DNA of 64,000 nt from UBA7446 sp024639165 (GCA_024639165.1 JAHEIX010000003.1:62001-126000), one strand, 5' to 3'. Counted from the stretch's first letter, positions 50,692-59,488 are shown. Notes: a model not told the origin generated them from the letters alone. Numbers and translations: made by a program.

Positions 50692-50739
50692 TGCAGCAAA
50701 CAATGCTATTAAATTGTTTGTTTCATTAAATTATTTATC

Positions 50740-52968
50740 ATGTTTAAATTATATTTATTCCTCTTTTATGTTTGTCTTTTAGGTGCTGTTAACGCCCAGC
50801 ATCAGGTTTCAGGTTATGTTTATAGTCAAGAAAACAGTATTCAATCGCCACTTGTTGGCGCTAGCGTGTATTGGGAAAACACAACTTCTGGTACTGTTAG
50901 TAACGATGACGGTTACTTTTCGTTAGTCCATAACCCTAAAAACATGGTTTTAGTAATTTCTTACTTGGGTTTTAAAACAATCAAAGTTACTGCTGGTTTT
51001 GACAGGCCCATTAAAGTAACTTTAATTTCTGATACTTCCGATGCTTTAAATGAAGTGACGGTATCCCAACGCAGGAAAGCACTGCAACGAGCAGTTTTTA
51101 CGCCCAAAAACGTAAGCATTATTGGGAGTGCCGAATTGCTCAAAGCTGCCTGTTGTAATCTCTCAGAAAGTTTTGAGACCAATCCCTCTATTGATGTCAA
51201 CTTTGCCGATGCCTTGACAGGAAGTAAGCAAATTCAAATGTTGGGACTTACAAGCCCATATATTTTATTTACGCTGGAGAACATTCCAAATTTGAGGGGT
51301 AGCAACCAAACTTTTGGACTAAGTTTTACGCCCGGTACTTGGGTTGAAAGTATTCAAATCACAAAGGGAGCAGGCGCAGTAAGCAGTGGATATGAGAGCA
51401 TTTCTGGTCAAATCAATGCGGAACTCATCAAGCCACTAACGGCACCGCCCTTGTTTGTAAATGGGTATCGTTCTGCAAATGGTAGGACAGAAATTAACCT
51501 ACAGGGCAAATATGACTTGTCTTCTAAATGGGCAACTTCCCTTTTTGTACACGCCAATAAACGTGTGCAACAAACAGATAACAACAACGATGGTTTTCTG
51601 GACGCACCCCTTTCTGAACAACTTAATGTGCTGAGTCGTTGGCAATATATTGATGCTGAAAAGGGTTGGGTTGCTTTTGCCAGCTTTAAAGCATTAACCG
51701 ATTCAAAGCAGATAGGTGAACTGGCTTATGTTCCTGATTTACATAAATTTAAAAGTCAATATTGGGGTGGTGAACTCGACACAGATACATGGGAGTTTAA
51801 CCTCAAAACAGGCTATGTAGACCCAGAAATTCCATATAGGAGTATTGGTTTCCAATCGGCTATTAGCCAACACAAGCAAACGGCATATTTTGGTAATAAA
51901 AACTACAACGTTAGCTATTCCAGTTTTTTCCATCATTTGGTGTATCAATCTATTTTGAGCAACACACTTCATAAATTTAAGATTGGTTTGCAGCACATGG
52001 TAGATGTTTATGACGAAACCATTTTATCCACACAAATTACTAGAAGCGAAACCAATTTGGGTGCTTTTTTTGAATATAATTACGATGGTATAGCAGGTTT
52101 TAATGCAATTATTGGGGCAAGAGTTGACCATCATAATGTTATGGGTACTTTTGTTACACCTCGTGTTCATTTGCGTCATGCTTTCTTCGATGACAAATCG
52201 GTGTTGCGTATTTCTGCAGGCGCGGGAAGGCGCATCGCTAGCATATTTGCTGAAAATCAGAAGTTTTTGGGTAGTCAACGGAAATTATTTCTTGCACAAC
52301 CCACAGAACCCATGTACGGCTTGTTGCCAGAGCGGGCTTGGAATTATGGACTGAGCTGGATTCAGAAAGCTACGTTTATGGCTAGACCTTTTGATTTAAT
52401 TTTAGATGTTTACCGAACTCAGTTTGTAAATAGGGTAGTGGTAGATTGGGAAACGCCAGGTGCAATATCTTTCTATAACCTTGACGGCAAAAGCCATGCT
52501 CAAAGCATACAACTTTCTGTAAACACTTCTTTGAATGCGCGCATAGACCTTCGCGTTGCCTATAAAGCATTTGATATAAAAACGGAATATAGATCTGGAC
52601 TAAAGCGGGTTCCGTTACAAGCTGAAAATCGTTGGTTTGCTTTTGTGGGGTATGGGTCTATTCTAGAGGATGGCAAGCAATGGCGTGCTGATGTAACGCT
52701 TCATCGTGTGGGCAAGCAACGACAAGTAGCATCTTTTACCACACCTTCAAATTTTGCAGCAGGTTTTTCACTGTTGAGTATGCAATTAACACGTCAATTT
52801 TCAAATCAGTTCTCTGTATATGCCGGTGCTGAAAACCTACTTGACATCAAACAAACAGATGCTATTTTATCATCAGACGATCCGTTTGGCGCAGCATTTG
52901 ATAGCAGTCAGTTATATGCCCCTGTCTTTGGCAGGATGATCTATGCTGGATTTCGTTTTAACCTTTAA
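50740..52968 (+). CDS. TonB-dependent receptor of a putative metal-uptake operon
   Basis: 742 aa. Signal peptide ending VNAQ, a carboxypeptidase-regulatory-like domain (VSGYVYSQENSIQSPLVGA), plug with ITKGAGAVSSGYESISGQINAEL, and a barrel ending YAGFRFNL. The plug contains CC in ELLKAACCNLSESF, resembling receptors linked to copper or other metals. Ligand unknown. Probably one transcript with HYC_CC_PP and HMA genes. Confidence 0.88.
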   Translation: MFKLYLFLFYVCLLGAVNAQHQVSGYVYSQENSIQSPLVGASVYWENTTSGTVSNDDGYFSLVHNPKNMVLVISYLGFKTIKVTAGFDRPIKVTLISDTSDALNEVTVSQRRKALQRAVFTPKNVSIIGSAELLKAACCNLSESFETNPSIDVNFADALTGSKQIQMLGLTSPYILFTLENIPNLRGSNQTFGLSFTPGTWVESIQITKGAGAVSSGYESISGQINAELIKPLTAPPLFVNGYRSANGRTEINLQGKYDLSSKWATSLFVHANKRVQQTDNNNDGFLDAPLSEQLNVLSRWQYIDAEKGWVAFASFKALTDSKQIGELAYVPDLHKFKSQYWGGELDTDTWEFNLKTGYVDPEIPYRSIGFQSAISQHKQTAYFGNKNYNVSYSSFFHHLVYQSILSNTLHKFKIGLQHMVDVYDETILSTQITRSETNLGAFFEYNYDGIAGFNAIIGARVDHHNVMGTFVTPRVHLRHAFFDDKSVLRISAGAGRRIASIFAENQKFLGSQRKLFLAQPTEPMYGLLPERAWNYGLSWIQKATFMARPFDLILDVYRTQFVNRVVVDWETPGAISFYNLDGKSHAQSIQLSVNTSLNARIDLRVAYKAFDIKTEYRSGLKRVPLQAENRWFAFVGYGSILEDGKQWRADVTLHRVGKQRQVASFTTPSNFAAGFSLLSMQLTRQFSNQFSVYAGAENLLDIKQTDAILSSDDPFGAAFDSSQLYAPVFGRMIYAGFRFNL

Positions 52969-52977
52969 ATTAGTACT

Positions 52978-53307
52978 ATGAATATCAAATTAATAAGTAT
53001 GTTGTTTTTTGCTACAATCGCAGTGGCGCAAACACAAAAAGAAAATATAGAAGTTCGTGGCAATTGTAATATGTGTAAGATGCGCATAGAAAAGGCTGCT
53101 TTAAAAACAAAAGGGGTAAAATATGCCAATTGGACAGCTGAAAGTCAACAACTTACGCTAATTTATAATACTAAAAAAACCAACCCTAAAAGTGTGGCTA
53201 AAAACATAGCTGCGGTGGGTCATGATGCGGATAGTGTCGTAGCTACTGAAGAGGTGTACAATGCGTTGCCCGCGTGTTGTTTGTACAAAACCGTTTCAAA
53301 GCACTAG
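52978..53307 (+). CDS. Heavy-metal-associated (HMA) domain protein, exported
   Basis: 109 aa with a signal peptide (MLFFATIAVAQ). HMA core is VRGNCNMCKMRIEKAALKTKGVKYANW, with the metal-binding CNMC pair and a second CC near the C-terminus (LPACCLYK). It would carry a soft metal such as copper in the periplasm, handed from or to the TonB receptor encoded 9 bases upstream. Metal identity is inference. Confidence 0.85.
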   Translation: MNIKLISMLFFATIAVAQTQKENIEVRGNCNMCKMRIEKAALKTKGVKYANWTAESQQLTLIYNTKKTNPKSVAKNIAAVGHDADSVVATEEVYNALPACCLYKTVSKH

Positions 53308-53363
53308 GGGGAGCGTTATAAGCTTTAGTGCTGTTTTTACGTTTTTCAATGCCTTGTTAAATC

Positions 53364-53394
53364 ATCAATACCCTAAGGTATTTTGATTTTTTTT
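53364..53394 (+). terminator. Intrinsic terminator after the HMA gene
   Basis: AATACC (53367-53372), loop CTAA, GGTATT (53377-53382), TTGA and a run of eight T. It ends the Rrf2/HYC/TonB/HMA transcript. Confidence 0.65.
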
Positions 53395-53426
53395 GTTTTC
53401 TTTATGGAATCAAAATTTTAACAATC

Positions 53427-53939
53427 ATGAAAAATATAGTAATTATTATGCTGGCATGCATAGCAATCACCTCATGCCAACCCACAACTACAGCACCTGC
53501 TGCCGCACCTGGTTATCTAAACGCTGGCGGTGAAAGAGTAAATGCATACGATGGCGATCCTGCAAACCTCACCTTGGTAGACGCCTATTTAGATGCACAC
53601 AACGCAAAAGATCTAGAGGCAATTGCCGCAATGAACATTGACTCAACAGAAATGTTAGGCGCTTTTAAAGTGGTAGATGCTCAAGGTGACCTCATTGAAG
53701 GTGTTGATGGTCACAAAAATGCTTTAGCGGCATGGTTTGAAGCTGAAAATCCTCAGTGGAATACGTATTTTGCTTATTCAATGAAAGTTGACGGGCAGCC
53801 TGGAGAATGGGTTATTACGGGTCACAAGCTTATACGCACTGTTGACGGTGAAGAAACTTCTTCGTATGATATTCTTGATATTTATATAGAGGACGGAAAG
53901 ATTGGTGGTTTTTGGGTTTACTCTAGAAAAGACAACTAA
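53427..53939 (+). CDS. NTF2-like lipoprotein
   Basis: 170 aa. Lipobox ITSCQPTT, an Ala/Pro linker, then an NTF2/SnoaL-type cone domain with LVDAYLDAHNAKDLEAIAAM at the start and DILDIYIEDGKIGGFWVYS at the end. The fold binds small molecules or acts as an isomerase; the function here is unknown. It has its own terminator and no close partners. Confidence 0.8.
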   Translation: MKNIVIIMLACIAITSCQPTTTAPAAAPGYLNAGGERVNAYDGDPANLTLVDAYLDAHNAKDLEAIAAMNIDSTEMLGAFKVVDAQGDLIEGVDGHKNALAAWFEAENPQWNTYFAYSMKVDGQPGEWVITGHKLIRTVDGEETSSYDILDIYIEDGKIGGFWVYSRKDN

Positions 53940-53960
53940 TAGTTTTAAGATTTAGCAACA

Positions 53961-53994
53961 AAAAATGCTTACCCCTTTGGTAAGCATTTTTTTT
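53961..53994. terminator. Strong hairpin terminator
   Basis: AAAAATGCTTACC (53961-53973), loop CCTTT, GGTAAGCATTTTT (53979-53991), followed by more T. The 13-bp stem with A-run and T-run is symmetric, so it may end transcription from both the lipoprotein gene and the convergent DoxX genes. Confidence 0.85.
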
Positions 53995-54068
53995 AGTATT
54001 TAATTAAAGAATTGCTGCTGGAATTTTGAAAAAAGGATCAAAATCGAACAGCGCCTTATGTTTTAGCT

Positions 54069-54446
54069 TTAGGCAAGTTTCTTGTCAATCATAATGACAA
54101 GCGAACTCAAAACAAACATAATACCAGCGGGTAAGAATTTTATTGCTTCGTCACCAACCTTAAAGTGCATGGCAATCGCACCCACCATAAGCGCGGCCAT
54201 AAGCCCAGCTGCAGGAATAATGGTTTTTTTGTTAAACAACCCAATTAACAAACCTAAGGCTGCTAATATTTTAAGACCTCCAACCACGTAGACCATGGTT
54301 TCGCTTAGGCCGTATGCGGCAAATTCTTCTACCATATTGGTCGCATCGCCACCTCGGTATATGGTGGCTTTTCCAAACCTAAAAAACCATACGTTAAAAA
54401 CAACTGCGGCAACTGTAAGCATTGAAATTTTCTGTAAAACTTTCAT
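54069..54446 (-). CDS. DoxX-family membrane protein
   Basis: 125 aa, four transmembrane helices in the DoxX/DoxD pattern: VAAVVFNVWFFRFGKATIY, VVGGLKILAALGLLIGL, AAGLMAALMVGAIAMHF and PAGIMFVLSSLVIMID. Some DoxX proteins form a thiosulfate or redox complex in other phyla; here no partner is visible. It is 4 bases downstream of a second small membrane gene. Confidence 0.8.
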   Translation of the reverse strand: MKVLQKISMLTVAAVVFNVWFFRFGKATIYRGGDATNMVEEFAAYGLSETMVYVVGGLKILAALGLLIGLFNKKTIIPAAGLMAALMVGAIAMHFKVGDEAIKFLPAGIMFVLSSLVIMIDKKLA

Positions 54447-54450
54447 TTTT

Positions 54451-54786
54451 CTAAGATTTTTGTGATTTAAATATATACAAATTTAAAATAAGGTACACCA
54501 AAGCTGGTGAAGATTGTAGTACACTATCTCCAATATATATTCTTGTAGCCAGTGCTCCACCCATGAGCAAGACAAGGGATAGGGCGGCATATTTTCCAAT
54601 AGCACTGTAATAAAAGTCAAGAAGAACTCCTATCCCCAATAAGGACTGAAAGATTGCTATTGACACTCTGTAATCGCCAAATCCGTATCGTGTAAACTCT
54701 GCAATATAAAAAGGATGGAGGAGTGCAATTACGCCGTAGAATAGATGCGAAAAGCCGCAAAAGAAAATAATGGTTCTTTTAATCAT
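54451..54786 (-). CDS. Small DoxX-like membrane protein
   Basis: 111 aa with four predicted helices (IIFFCGFSHLFYGVIALL, IAIFQSLLGIGVLLDFY, YAALSLVLLMGGALATRI and PALVYLILNLYIF). The arrangement and length echo its DoxX neighbour, suggesting a duplicated or paired membrane unit. Function unknown. Its promoter is four bases from the ATG. Confidence 0.65.
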   Translation of the reverse strand: MIKRTIIFFCGFSHLFYGVIALLHPFYIAEFTRYGFGDYRVSIAIFQSLLGIGVLLDFYYSAIGKYAALSLVLLMGGALATRIYIGDSVLQSSPALVYLILNLYIFKSQKS

Positions 54787-54790
54787 GCTA

Positions 54791-54818
54791 CAAATGTAGG
54801 CTATTATATATAGCTCAA
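54791..54818 (-). promoter_or_regulatory. Leaderless-type promoter of the DoxX pair
   Basis: TTG (54818-54816), 17 bases, TACATTTG (54798-54791), then TAGC and ATG. Start sites in this promoter class lie several bases past the -7 box, so the transcript would begin at or inside the start codon. Confidence 0.5.
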
Positions 54819-55024
54819 AGTTAGCCCTGACCGTTGAGCAGCTTGTTTTTTGGTTTTATTCATATGCCCTAGGCTTTGATAACTGTTTTATGGCGTTTGT
54901 CTGATTTTTAAAAAGCCTTGCAAAATCACTTTTTTTGACTTAGAACAACTTGACAAGGTTTAAATTTACGAGCAGATTTAAAATATTTATATATTTGTTA
55001 TAGTGCTCACGATTCCCCAAATCT

Positions 55025-55387
55025 ATGAACCCTTATTTTTTTGAAGGTGGCTTTAACTGCATTCATGATCGCTTTCTGGGCGGTATATTTCTGGAACTTG
55101 AGCAACATTATCCTAAACTAGTTAATAAAATAATAGTAAAGTTTTATGGAGACCCGGAAAATCATCGAGGACAAATTGAAAACCACTCAGACGGCACCTA
55201 CACCAGCAGAGTCAACAAAGATTTTCAAGAAGCGAATAACTGGAAACAGATACCTTTCACCTTATCCCACGAAATACAACATGTCATGCAAGGATTGGAG
55301 CGAAATGTTAAAGCGGGTCGATTCGCTGATGTCGGGGGAACAATACACGAATATCTCTATCAACATCTAAAAAGAGGCAAATTATAA
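55025..55387 (+). CDS. Small HExxH protein (putative metallopeptidase)
   Basis: 120 aa, soluble. SHEIQHVMQGLERN contains an HEIQH zinc motif, and a later Glu (GTIHEYLYQ) could be the third ligand. The shape recalls minimal zinc peptidases and the HEIQH domains of phage and mobile-element polyvalent proteins. There is no signal peptide. TATATTTG (54990-54997) is a -7 candidate. The region between the DoxX pair and tRNA-Ser is the accessory segment of this window, so horizontal origin is likely. Substrate unknown. Confidence 0.55.
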   Translation: MNPYFFEGGFNCIHDRFLGGIFLELEQHYPKLVNKIIVKFYGDPENHRGQIENHSDGTYTSRVNKDFQEANNWKQIPFTLSHEIQHVMQGLERNVKAGRFADVGGTIHEYLYQHLKRGKL

Positions 55388-55578
55388 ACTTATCGAGAAG
55401 GTAGCGTTATGACCACTGACTTTGTCAATGTTCATATCAACAGTGTTGTCTATATCAACAGTTCCAGACACATTGATATATCCACTGTTTACATAAACGC
55501 TTTTTTTATCGGAATAATTCCAGCATTTTGAATTGCTATTGCCCTAACTCCAATAGTTATTATTAGAATTATTTTCAT
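55382..55578 (-). pseudogene. Frameshifted small ORF (about 65 residues)
   Basis: From the ATG at 55578, an AT-rich frame (MKIILIITIGVRAIAIQNAG, then IIPIKK) reaches a run of seven A (complement 55501-55507) and stops at once in frame. Moving one base at the run opens SVYVNSGYINVSGTVDIDNTV and on to a stop at 55384, a beta-repeat sequence with alternating V/D/N like small envelope proteins in flavobacteria. Either a gene disabled by a one-base indel or one expressed by slippage. Confidence 0.4.
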
Positions 55579-55656
55579 AAAGTGTTTTTGGATTTTATTT
55601 CCGTGATATGGTTTTGAATTTACTCACAATCTAAATCAACTACTACGTTACTTTTG

Positions 55657-55911
55657 TCAAACGTCTTCCAAACACCCAGAAAAGGAGTAGTAGGCTTTAC
55701 TTTCTTGAATCTCTGTTACTGGATTCCAACCTTTTTTTAGTTTGGCTGATAGCGTCTTGATTAAATGGTCTGCTATTCGCTTTCGGATTTTAAGGTTTTT
55801 TTCCCTGTTGGCAACGTTGTAGCGTTTTTGAACGCCGTTATATCGAAAATGGACGTACCATCCGTTTTTAGCTTTACAAAGCTTTGGTACTGTGTAGATT
55901 GACCTATTCAT
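55657..55911 (-). pseudogene. Truncated tyrosine-recombinase integrase (N-terminal arm-binding domain)
   Basis: 84 aa: YTVPKLCKAKNGWYVHFRYN followed by a Lys/Arg-rich helix and LIKTLSAKLKKGWNPV match the arm-type DNA-binding domain of flavobacterial phage/ICE integrases. The SAM-like and catalytic domains (R-H-R-Y) are missing, and the frame ends with unrelated residues. It lies about 100 bases from the 3' end of tRNA-Ser, the usual attachment target, and reads away from it. I take it as the stump of an excised or decayed integrative element. Confidence 0.65.
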
Positions 55912-55949
55912 TTTAATTTAAAATTAAAACGCTTGTGCAGACGTCAATC

Positions 55950-56001
55950 TGTGTACTTTTTGTGTACGAAAGGTTTACAAACCCCTATATTTCAAGGGGT
56001 T
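55950..56001. repeat. Direct and inverted repeats between integrase stump and tRNA-Ser
   Basis: TGTGTAC occurs twice in direct orientation (55950-55956 and 55961-55967, four T between). AACCCCT (55980-55986) and AGGGGTT (55995-56001) form a 7-bp inverted repeat. The first pair resembles recombinase arm or core repeats; the second may be a tRNA-Ser terminator or part of an att site. Confidence 0.45.
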
Positions 56002-56012
56002 AGCAACCTTAG

Positions 56013-56097
56013 CGGAGAAAGAGGGATTCGAACCCCCGGAGGTGTGACCCTCAACAGTTTTCAAGACTGCCGCATTCGACCACTCTGCCATTTCTCC
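56013..56097 (-). tRNA. tRNA-Ser (TGA)
   Basis: 85 nt with a class-II long variable arm. Acceptor GGAGAAA/TTTCTCC, anticodon loop CTTGAAA (anticodon UGA, reads UCA/UCG and UCU by wobble), T-arm CCGGGGGTTCGAATCCCTC region, discriminator G. CCA is not encoded. The 3' end faces the integrase stump. TATATTTG (complement 56106-56113) is its -7 box. Confidence 0.95.
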
Positions 56098-56105
56098 AAC
56101 GGGTG

Positions 56106-56113
56106 CAAATATA
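56106..56113 (-). promoter_or_regulatory. -7 element of tRNA-Ser
   Basis: TATATTTG on the minus strand, eight bases before the mature 5' end. No clear -33. Confidence 0.45.
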
Positions 56114-56160
56114 ACCTCTTTTTTTGTTTCTGAAAGCCCATTTTAAAACTTGCTTATCGG

Positions 56161-56168
56161 TACATTTG
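56161..56168 (+). promoter_or_regulatory. -7 element next to the TauE/SafE start
   Basis: TACATTTG ends four bases before the ATG at 56173, again pointing to a leaderless message. No TTG at -33. Confidence 0.35.
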
Positions 56169-56172
56169 CTAA

Positions 56173-56931
56173 ATGCTTGATTTTCCATTTGATATCCTCA
56201 TATTAGTAGGGGCTGGTTTATTTGCAGGCTTTGTCAATACCATGGCTGGCGGTGGCTCATTGCTTACCCTGCCGTTGCTTATTTTTTTGGGATTACCACC
56301 TGCAACAGCCAACGGAACCAACCGCATCGCCATCATCGTTTCTGCCAGTTCTGCTACCCTTGGCTTTCGAAGTAAAAACATAAACACCTTTCCTTTAAGC
56401 ATTTACTTGGGTATAGCCGCTTTTTTTGGTGCGCTGATAGGGTCTCGTATTGCTGTCGAAATTGACGGTCTTTTGTTCAATAAAATTTTGGCTATTATCA
56501 TGATCGTTGTAGTTGTATTAATGGTTTTTATACCCAACTATAAGGCAGACTTACTTCAAGCGCGAACCACCGGAAAAACGCTGATATGGTCGATGGTAGC
56601 TTTCTTTTTTATTGGGATATACGGAGGTTTTATTAATGCAGGTATTGGATTTATCATCATGTTGTTTCTTAATTATGTGAACAAATTAGATCTGGTACGT
56701 GTCAATGCTACTAAAGTCACCTTGGTATTAATTTACACAACTGCAGCACTGGCCACCTTTATATTAAGTGGACATATAGACCTCAAATATGGAATCGCTT
56801 TAGCCGTTGGCAACGCTGCAGGTGCTTTCTTTGCGTCAAGGTATGCCGTCAAGAAAGGGGAGGGGGTAATTAAAACCGTTATGATGGTTATGGTTGTGGC
56901 CATGTCTGTTAAACTTTGGTTTTTTAATTAA
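56173..56931 (+). CDS. TauE/SafE (TSUP) family permease
   Basis: 252 aa, about eight transmembrane helices in two repeats. The first repeat has GAGLFAGFVNTMAGGGSLLTLPLL and GLPPATANGTNR, the second YGGFINAGIGFIIMLFLNY and LVRVNATKVTLVLIY. Family members export sulfite or organosulfonates or move other anions; sulfite export would suit a cell that makes sulfite for assimilation and lipid synthesis. The substrate is not shown by sequence. Confidence 0.9.
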   Translation: MLDFPFDILILVGAGLFAGFVNTMAGGGSLLTLPLLIFLGLPPATANGTNRIAIIVSASSATLGFRSKNINTFPLSIYLGIAAFFGALIGSRIAVEIDGLLFNKILAIIMIVVVVLMVFIPNYKADLLQARTTGKTLIWSMVAFFFIGIYGGFINAGIGFIIMLFLNYVNKLDLVRVNATKVTLVLIYTTAALATFILSGHIDLKYGIALAVGNAAGAFFASRYAVKKGEGVIKTVMMVMVVAMSVKLWFFN

Positions 56932-57002
56932 GCAGTTTGTAACAAATCTTATAATGTCTCGATAATACATAGTTATTTTATTTCCCTAAATTAAATCTAC
57001 TT

Positions 57003-59488
57003 ATGGACTCATGCCTAACACGCTTTTTAACATTTTTATTCCTAACCCTTGGAGTTGCTTATGCGCTAGCAAGTTCTCCAACTGAAACAAGGGATGGCAC
57101 GCTTACTGGAAAAGTATTTGATGAATCACTTGATGCGCCTTTGCCCTATGTCAATGTCCTGTTATTGGACCAAGATCGTAAAACCCTTACCGGTGCCATC
57201 ACAGATGAAAACGGCTTTTTTAAGCTTGTTGATGTTTCTGAAGGAAAACACATCTTAAGTGTGCAATACATAGGCTTTCAAACCATAGAAATACCCGTGA
57301 CCATTGGAAAACCACAATACAAAGTAGATGTAGGCACTATTAGACTGAAAGAAAGCTTAACAGCCTTAGACGAAGTAAATGTTATTGCTGAAGTTTCTAC
57401 CATAGAGCAGAAAGTAGACCGAAAGGTTATCACTATTGGTAAAGATCTGGCAGCCACTGGAACGGCCTCAGAGCTCATGGTGGGAATACCCTCTGTGAAT
57501 GTTGATCCTCAAGAAGGAACAATAAGTTTGCGCGGTAATGAAAACGTTCGCGTACTTGTCGACGGTAGGCTTTCAAATATCCCAACAGCATAATTGCTCA
57601 AGCAAATCCCCTCATCAGCAATAAAGTCCATTGAACTAATTACCAACCCCTCGGCAAAATACAATCCTGAGGGCATGAGTGGAATTATAAATATTGTGCT
57701 GCATAAAAATCAGATGCTTGGTTTTAACGGATCATTAAATGCCAATTGGAGTTATGATATTAACCCAAAGTTCAATAGCGGCCTGAATCTCAATTATCGC
57801 AATGGAAAGTTTAATCTTTATGGAGATTACAGCAATAACTTTTCTAAAAATGACAACAATGGAAATATTCAAAGAACAAACAACAACTCCAAACAATTTT
57901 TTGATTTTAGCGACGATAGGTCATCTCAAATTTTTAAAGTAGGATTGGATTTTTACATCAACGAAAAAAATACCGTCTCGATTTTCACCAGTCAAAACCC
58001 TGCTAAAAACAGAAGCATTGGAGATTCGAAGGCAATTTTTCAACAGACCTCCTCATTGAATGAACATCAAATTTTTGATGCAAACGCAACCAACAAATCA
58101 ACCCAGTACAACTTTAATTTTAAGCGTGATTTCGCAAAAGAGGGCAGCAATATTGAACTAGAGGTAGATCATAATTTGTTTGACGAAGATCAACCAGTTC
58201 CCTTTACATACCCATCAGAGATCCTTAAAAATTATACCGATCAAAACAAACCCACACGAGAGCGAACAACAATTAATTTGGACTATGTGAACCCGCTCAC
58301 AGAAAACAGCAAGCTCGAGTTGGGCGCTGAGACACGTTTGTTTAACTCATCGATTTTATTTTCTTCTGACCAGCAGTTGCTAGACGAGCAGGGTAAGAAA
58401 ATAACCCAGCGCGATATCGACTTTGATTATACACGTGATATTTACTCGCTGTATGCAACATATGGCAAGCGGCTTGAAAATGGACATACCAGCTTGGTTT
58501 ACGTGCCGAAAGCGTTCGAGTTGATGCTGTAGCCAACGAAAACAGCCTGATTGACGGCACGAGAAAATTAGCAACCGTTCCATTTGAAAATCATTATACA
58601 GAACTGTACCCTTCTATGTATGTGACGTATTCCCCTACAGAAGTAAAATCGTACCAGTTGAGTTACAGTCGTCGAATTGATCGCCCTGGATTGGGACAAA
58701 TTAACCCTATTAAAGAATGGTCTACACCACTGGTGTCGTCATACGGAAACCAAGAGTTGCGTCCACAATTCACCAACTCTTTCGAGCTAAACTTCACCCG
58801 AAGACTTGAGAAAGGATCGTTAACATCAGGTATTTTTTACAGATTTATTACTGATGAGATTAACCGTGTAGTTTTGGTCGATAGGGCAGATGTCAGCACT
58901 GGTCGTATCATCATAACACACGACAACTTTGATAATACTTCAGCTTTTGGACTTGAAATTTCATCTAATTATAAACCTTATACATGGTGGAGTATTAACG
59001 GCAGCTTTGATTTGTATTCGCAAACCCAGAAAGGAATTGCCGAGCGCTTAAATAAGCCTATAAATGTTGCTACAGAACAGGATATTGAAACCATTGTTAA
59101 TAAGGTGGATAACGTTGCCTATAACTTTAGAATGTATAACAGTTTTACGGCTACTAAAAAACTCAGTTTAACTGCCTTTCTTTTCTACCGCGGACGTATT
59201 AAGACACTGCAATTTGATGTGCTTCCCATGTATTTTGCAAATGTAGGGGCACGCTTAAGCGTATTAAAGGGAAAAGGGAATGTTAGCTTAGGCTTCAATG
59301 ATGTTTTTGATACCATGCGCTTTGGTTTTGAAGGGCGTCTGCCTTATCCTCAAAACGGCAAATTCTATTGGGAGAGTCAAACGGTTCAGCTTGGGTTTAA
59401 TTACCGCTTTGGGAGCAGCAAGTTTCAAGCTAAATCGCGCAGACAGCGTGATCGTGATGAGAAAAATAATGGTGGCGGTATGTTCTAA
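57003..59488 (+). pseudogene. Broken TonB-dependent receptor (nonsense codon and frameshift)
   Basis: Three pieces make one receptor: signal peptide, carboxypeptidase-regulatory domain and plug start (57003-57590); the rest of the plug and early barrel (57594-about 58490); and the late barrel ending FGSSKFQAKSRR (to 59488). A TAA at 57591-57593 interrupts NIPTA-LLKQIPSSAIKS at codon 197; relatives have Gln (CAA) there, so one C-to-T change explains it. Near 58498 the frame changes: one missing G turns GLRAESVRVDAVANENS into VYVPKAFELML. Related to the intact receptor at 6987-9413. Confidence 0.85.

Noticed and set aside
55933..56133. Plus-strand ORF with a GIRTPGG-type sequence
   Set aside because: It is the reverse translation of the tRNA-Ser gene; such false ORFs are a known artefact of this tRNA.
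57594..58532. Second and third parts of the broken receptor as separate genes
   Set aside because: They have no start, signal peptide or domain of their own and continue the same barrel; they are one disrupted gene.
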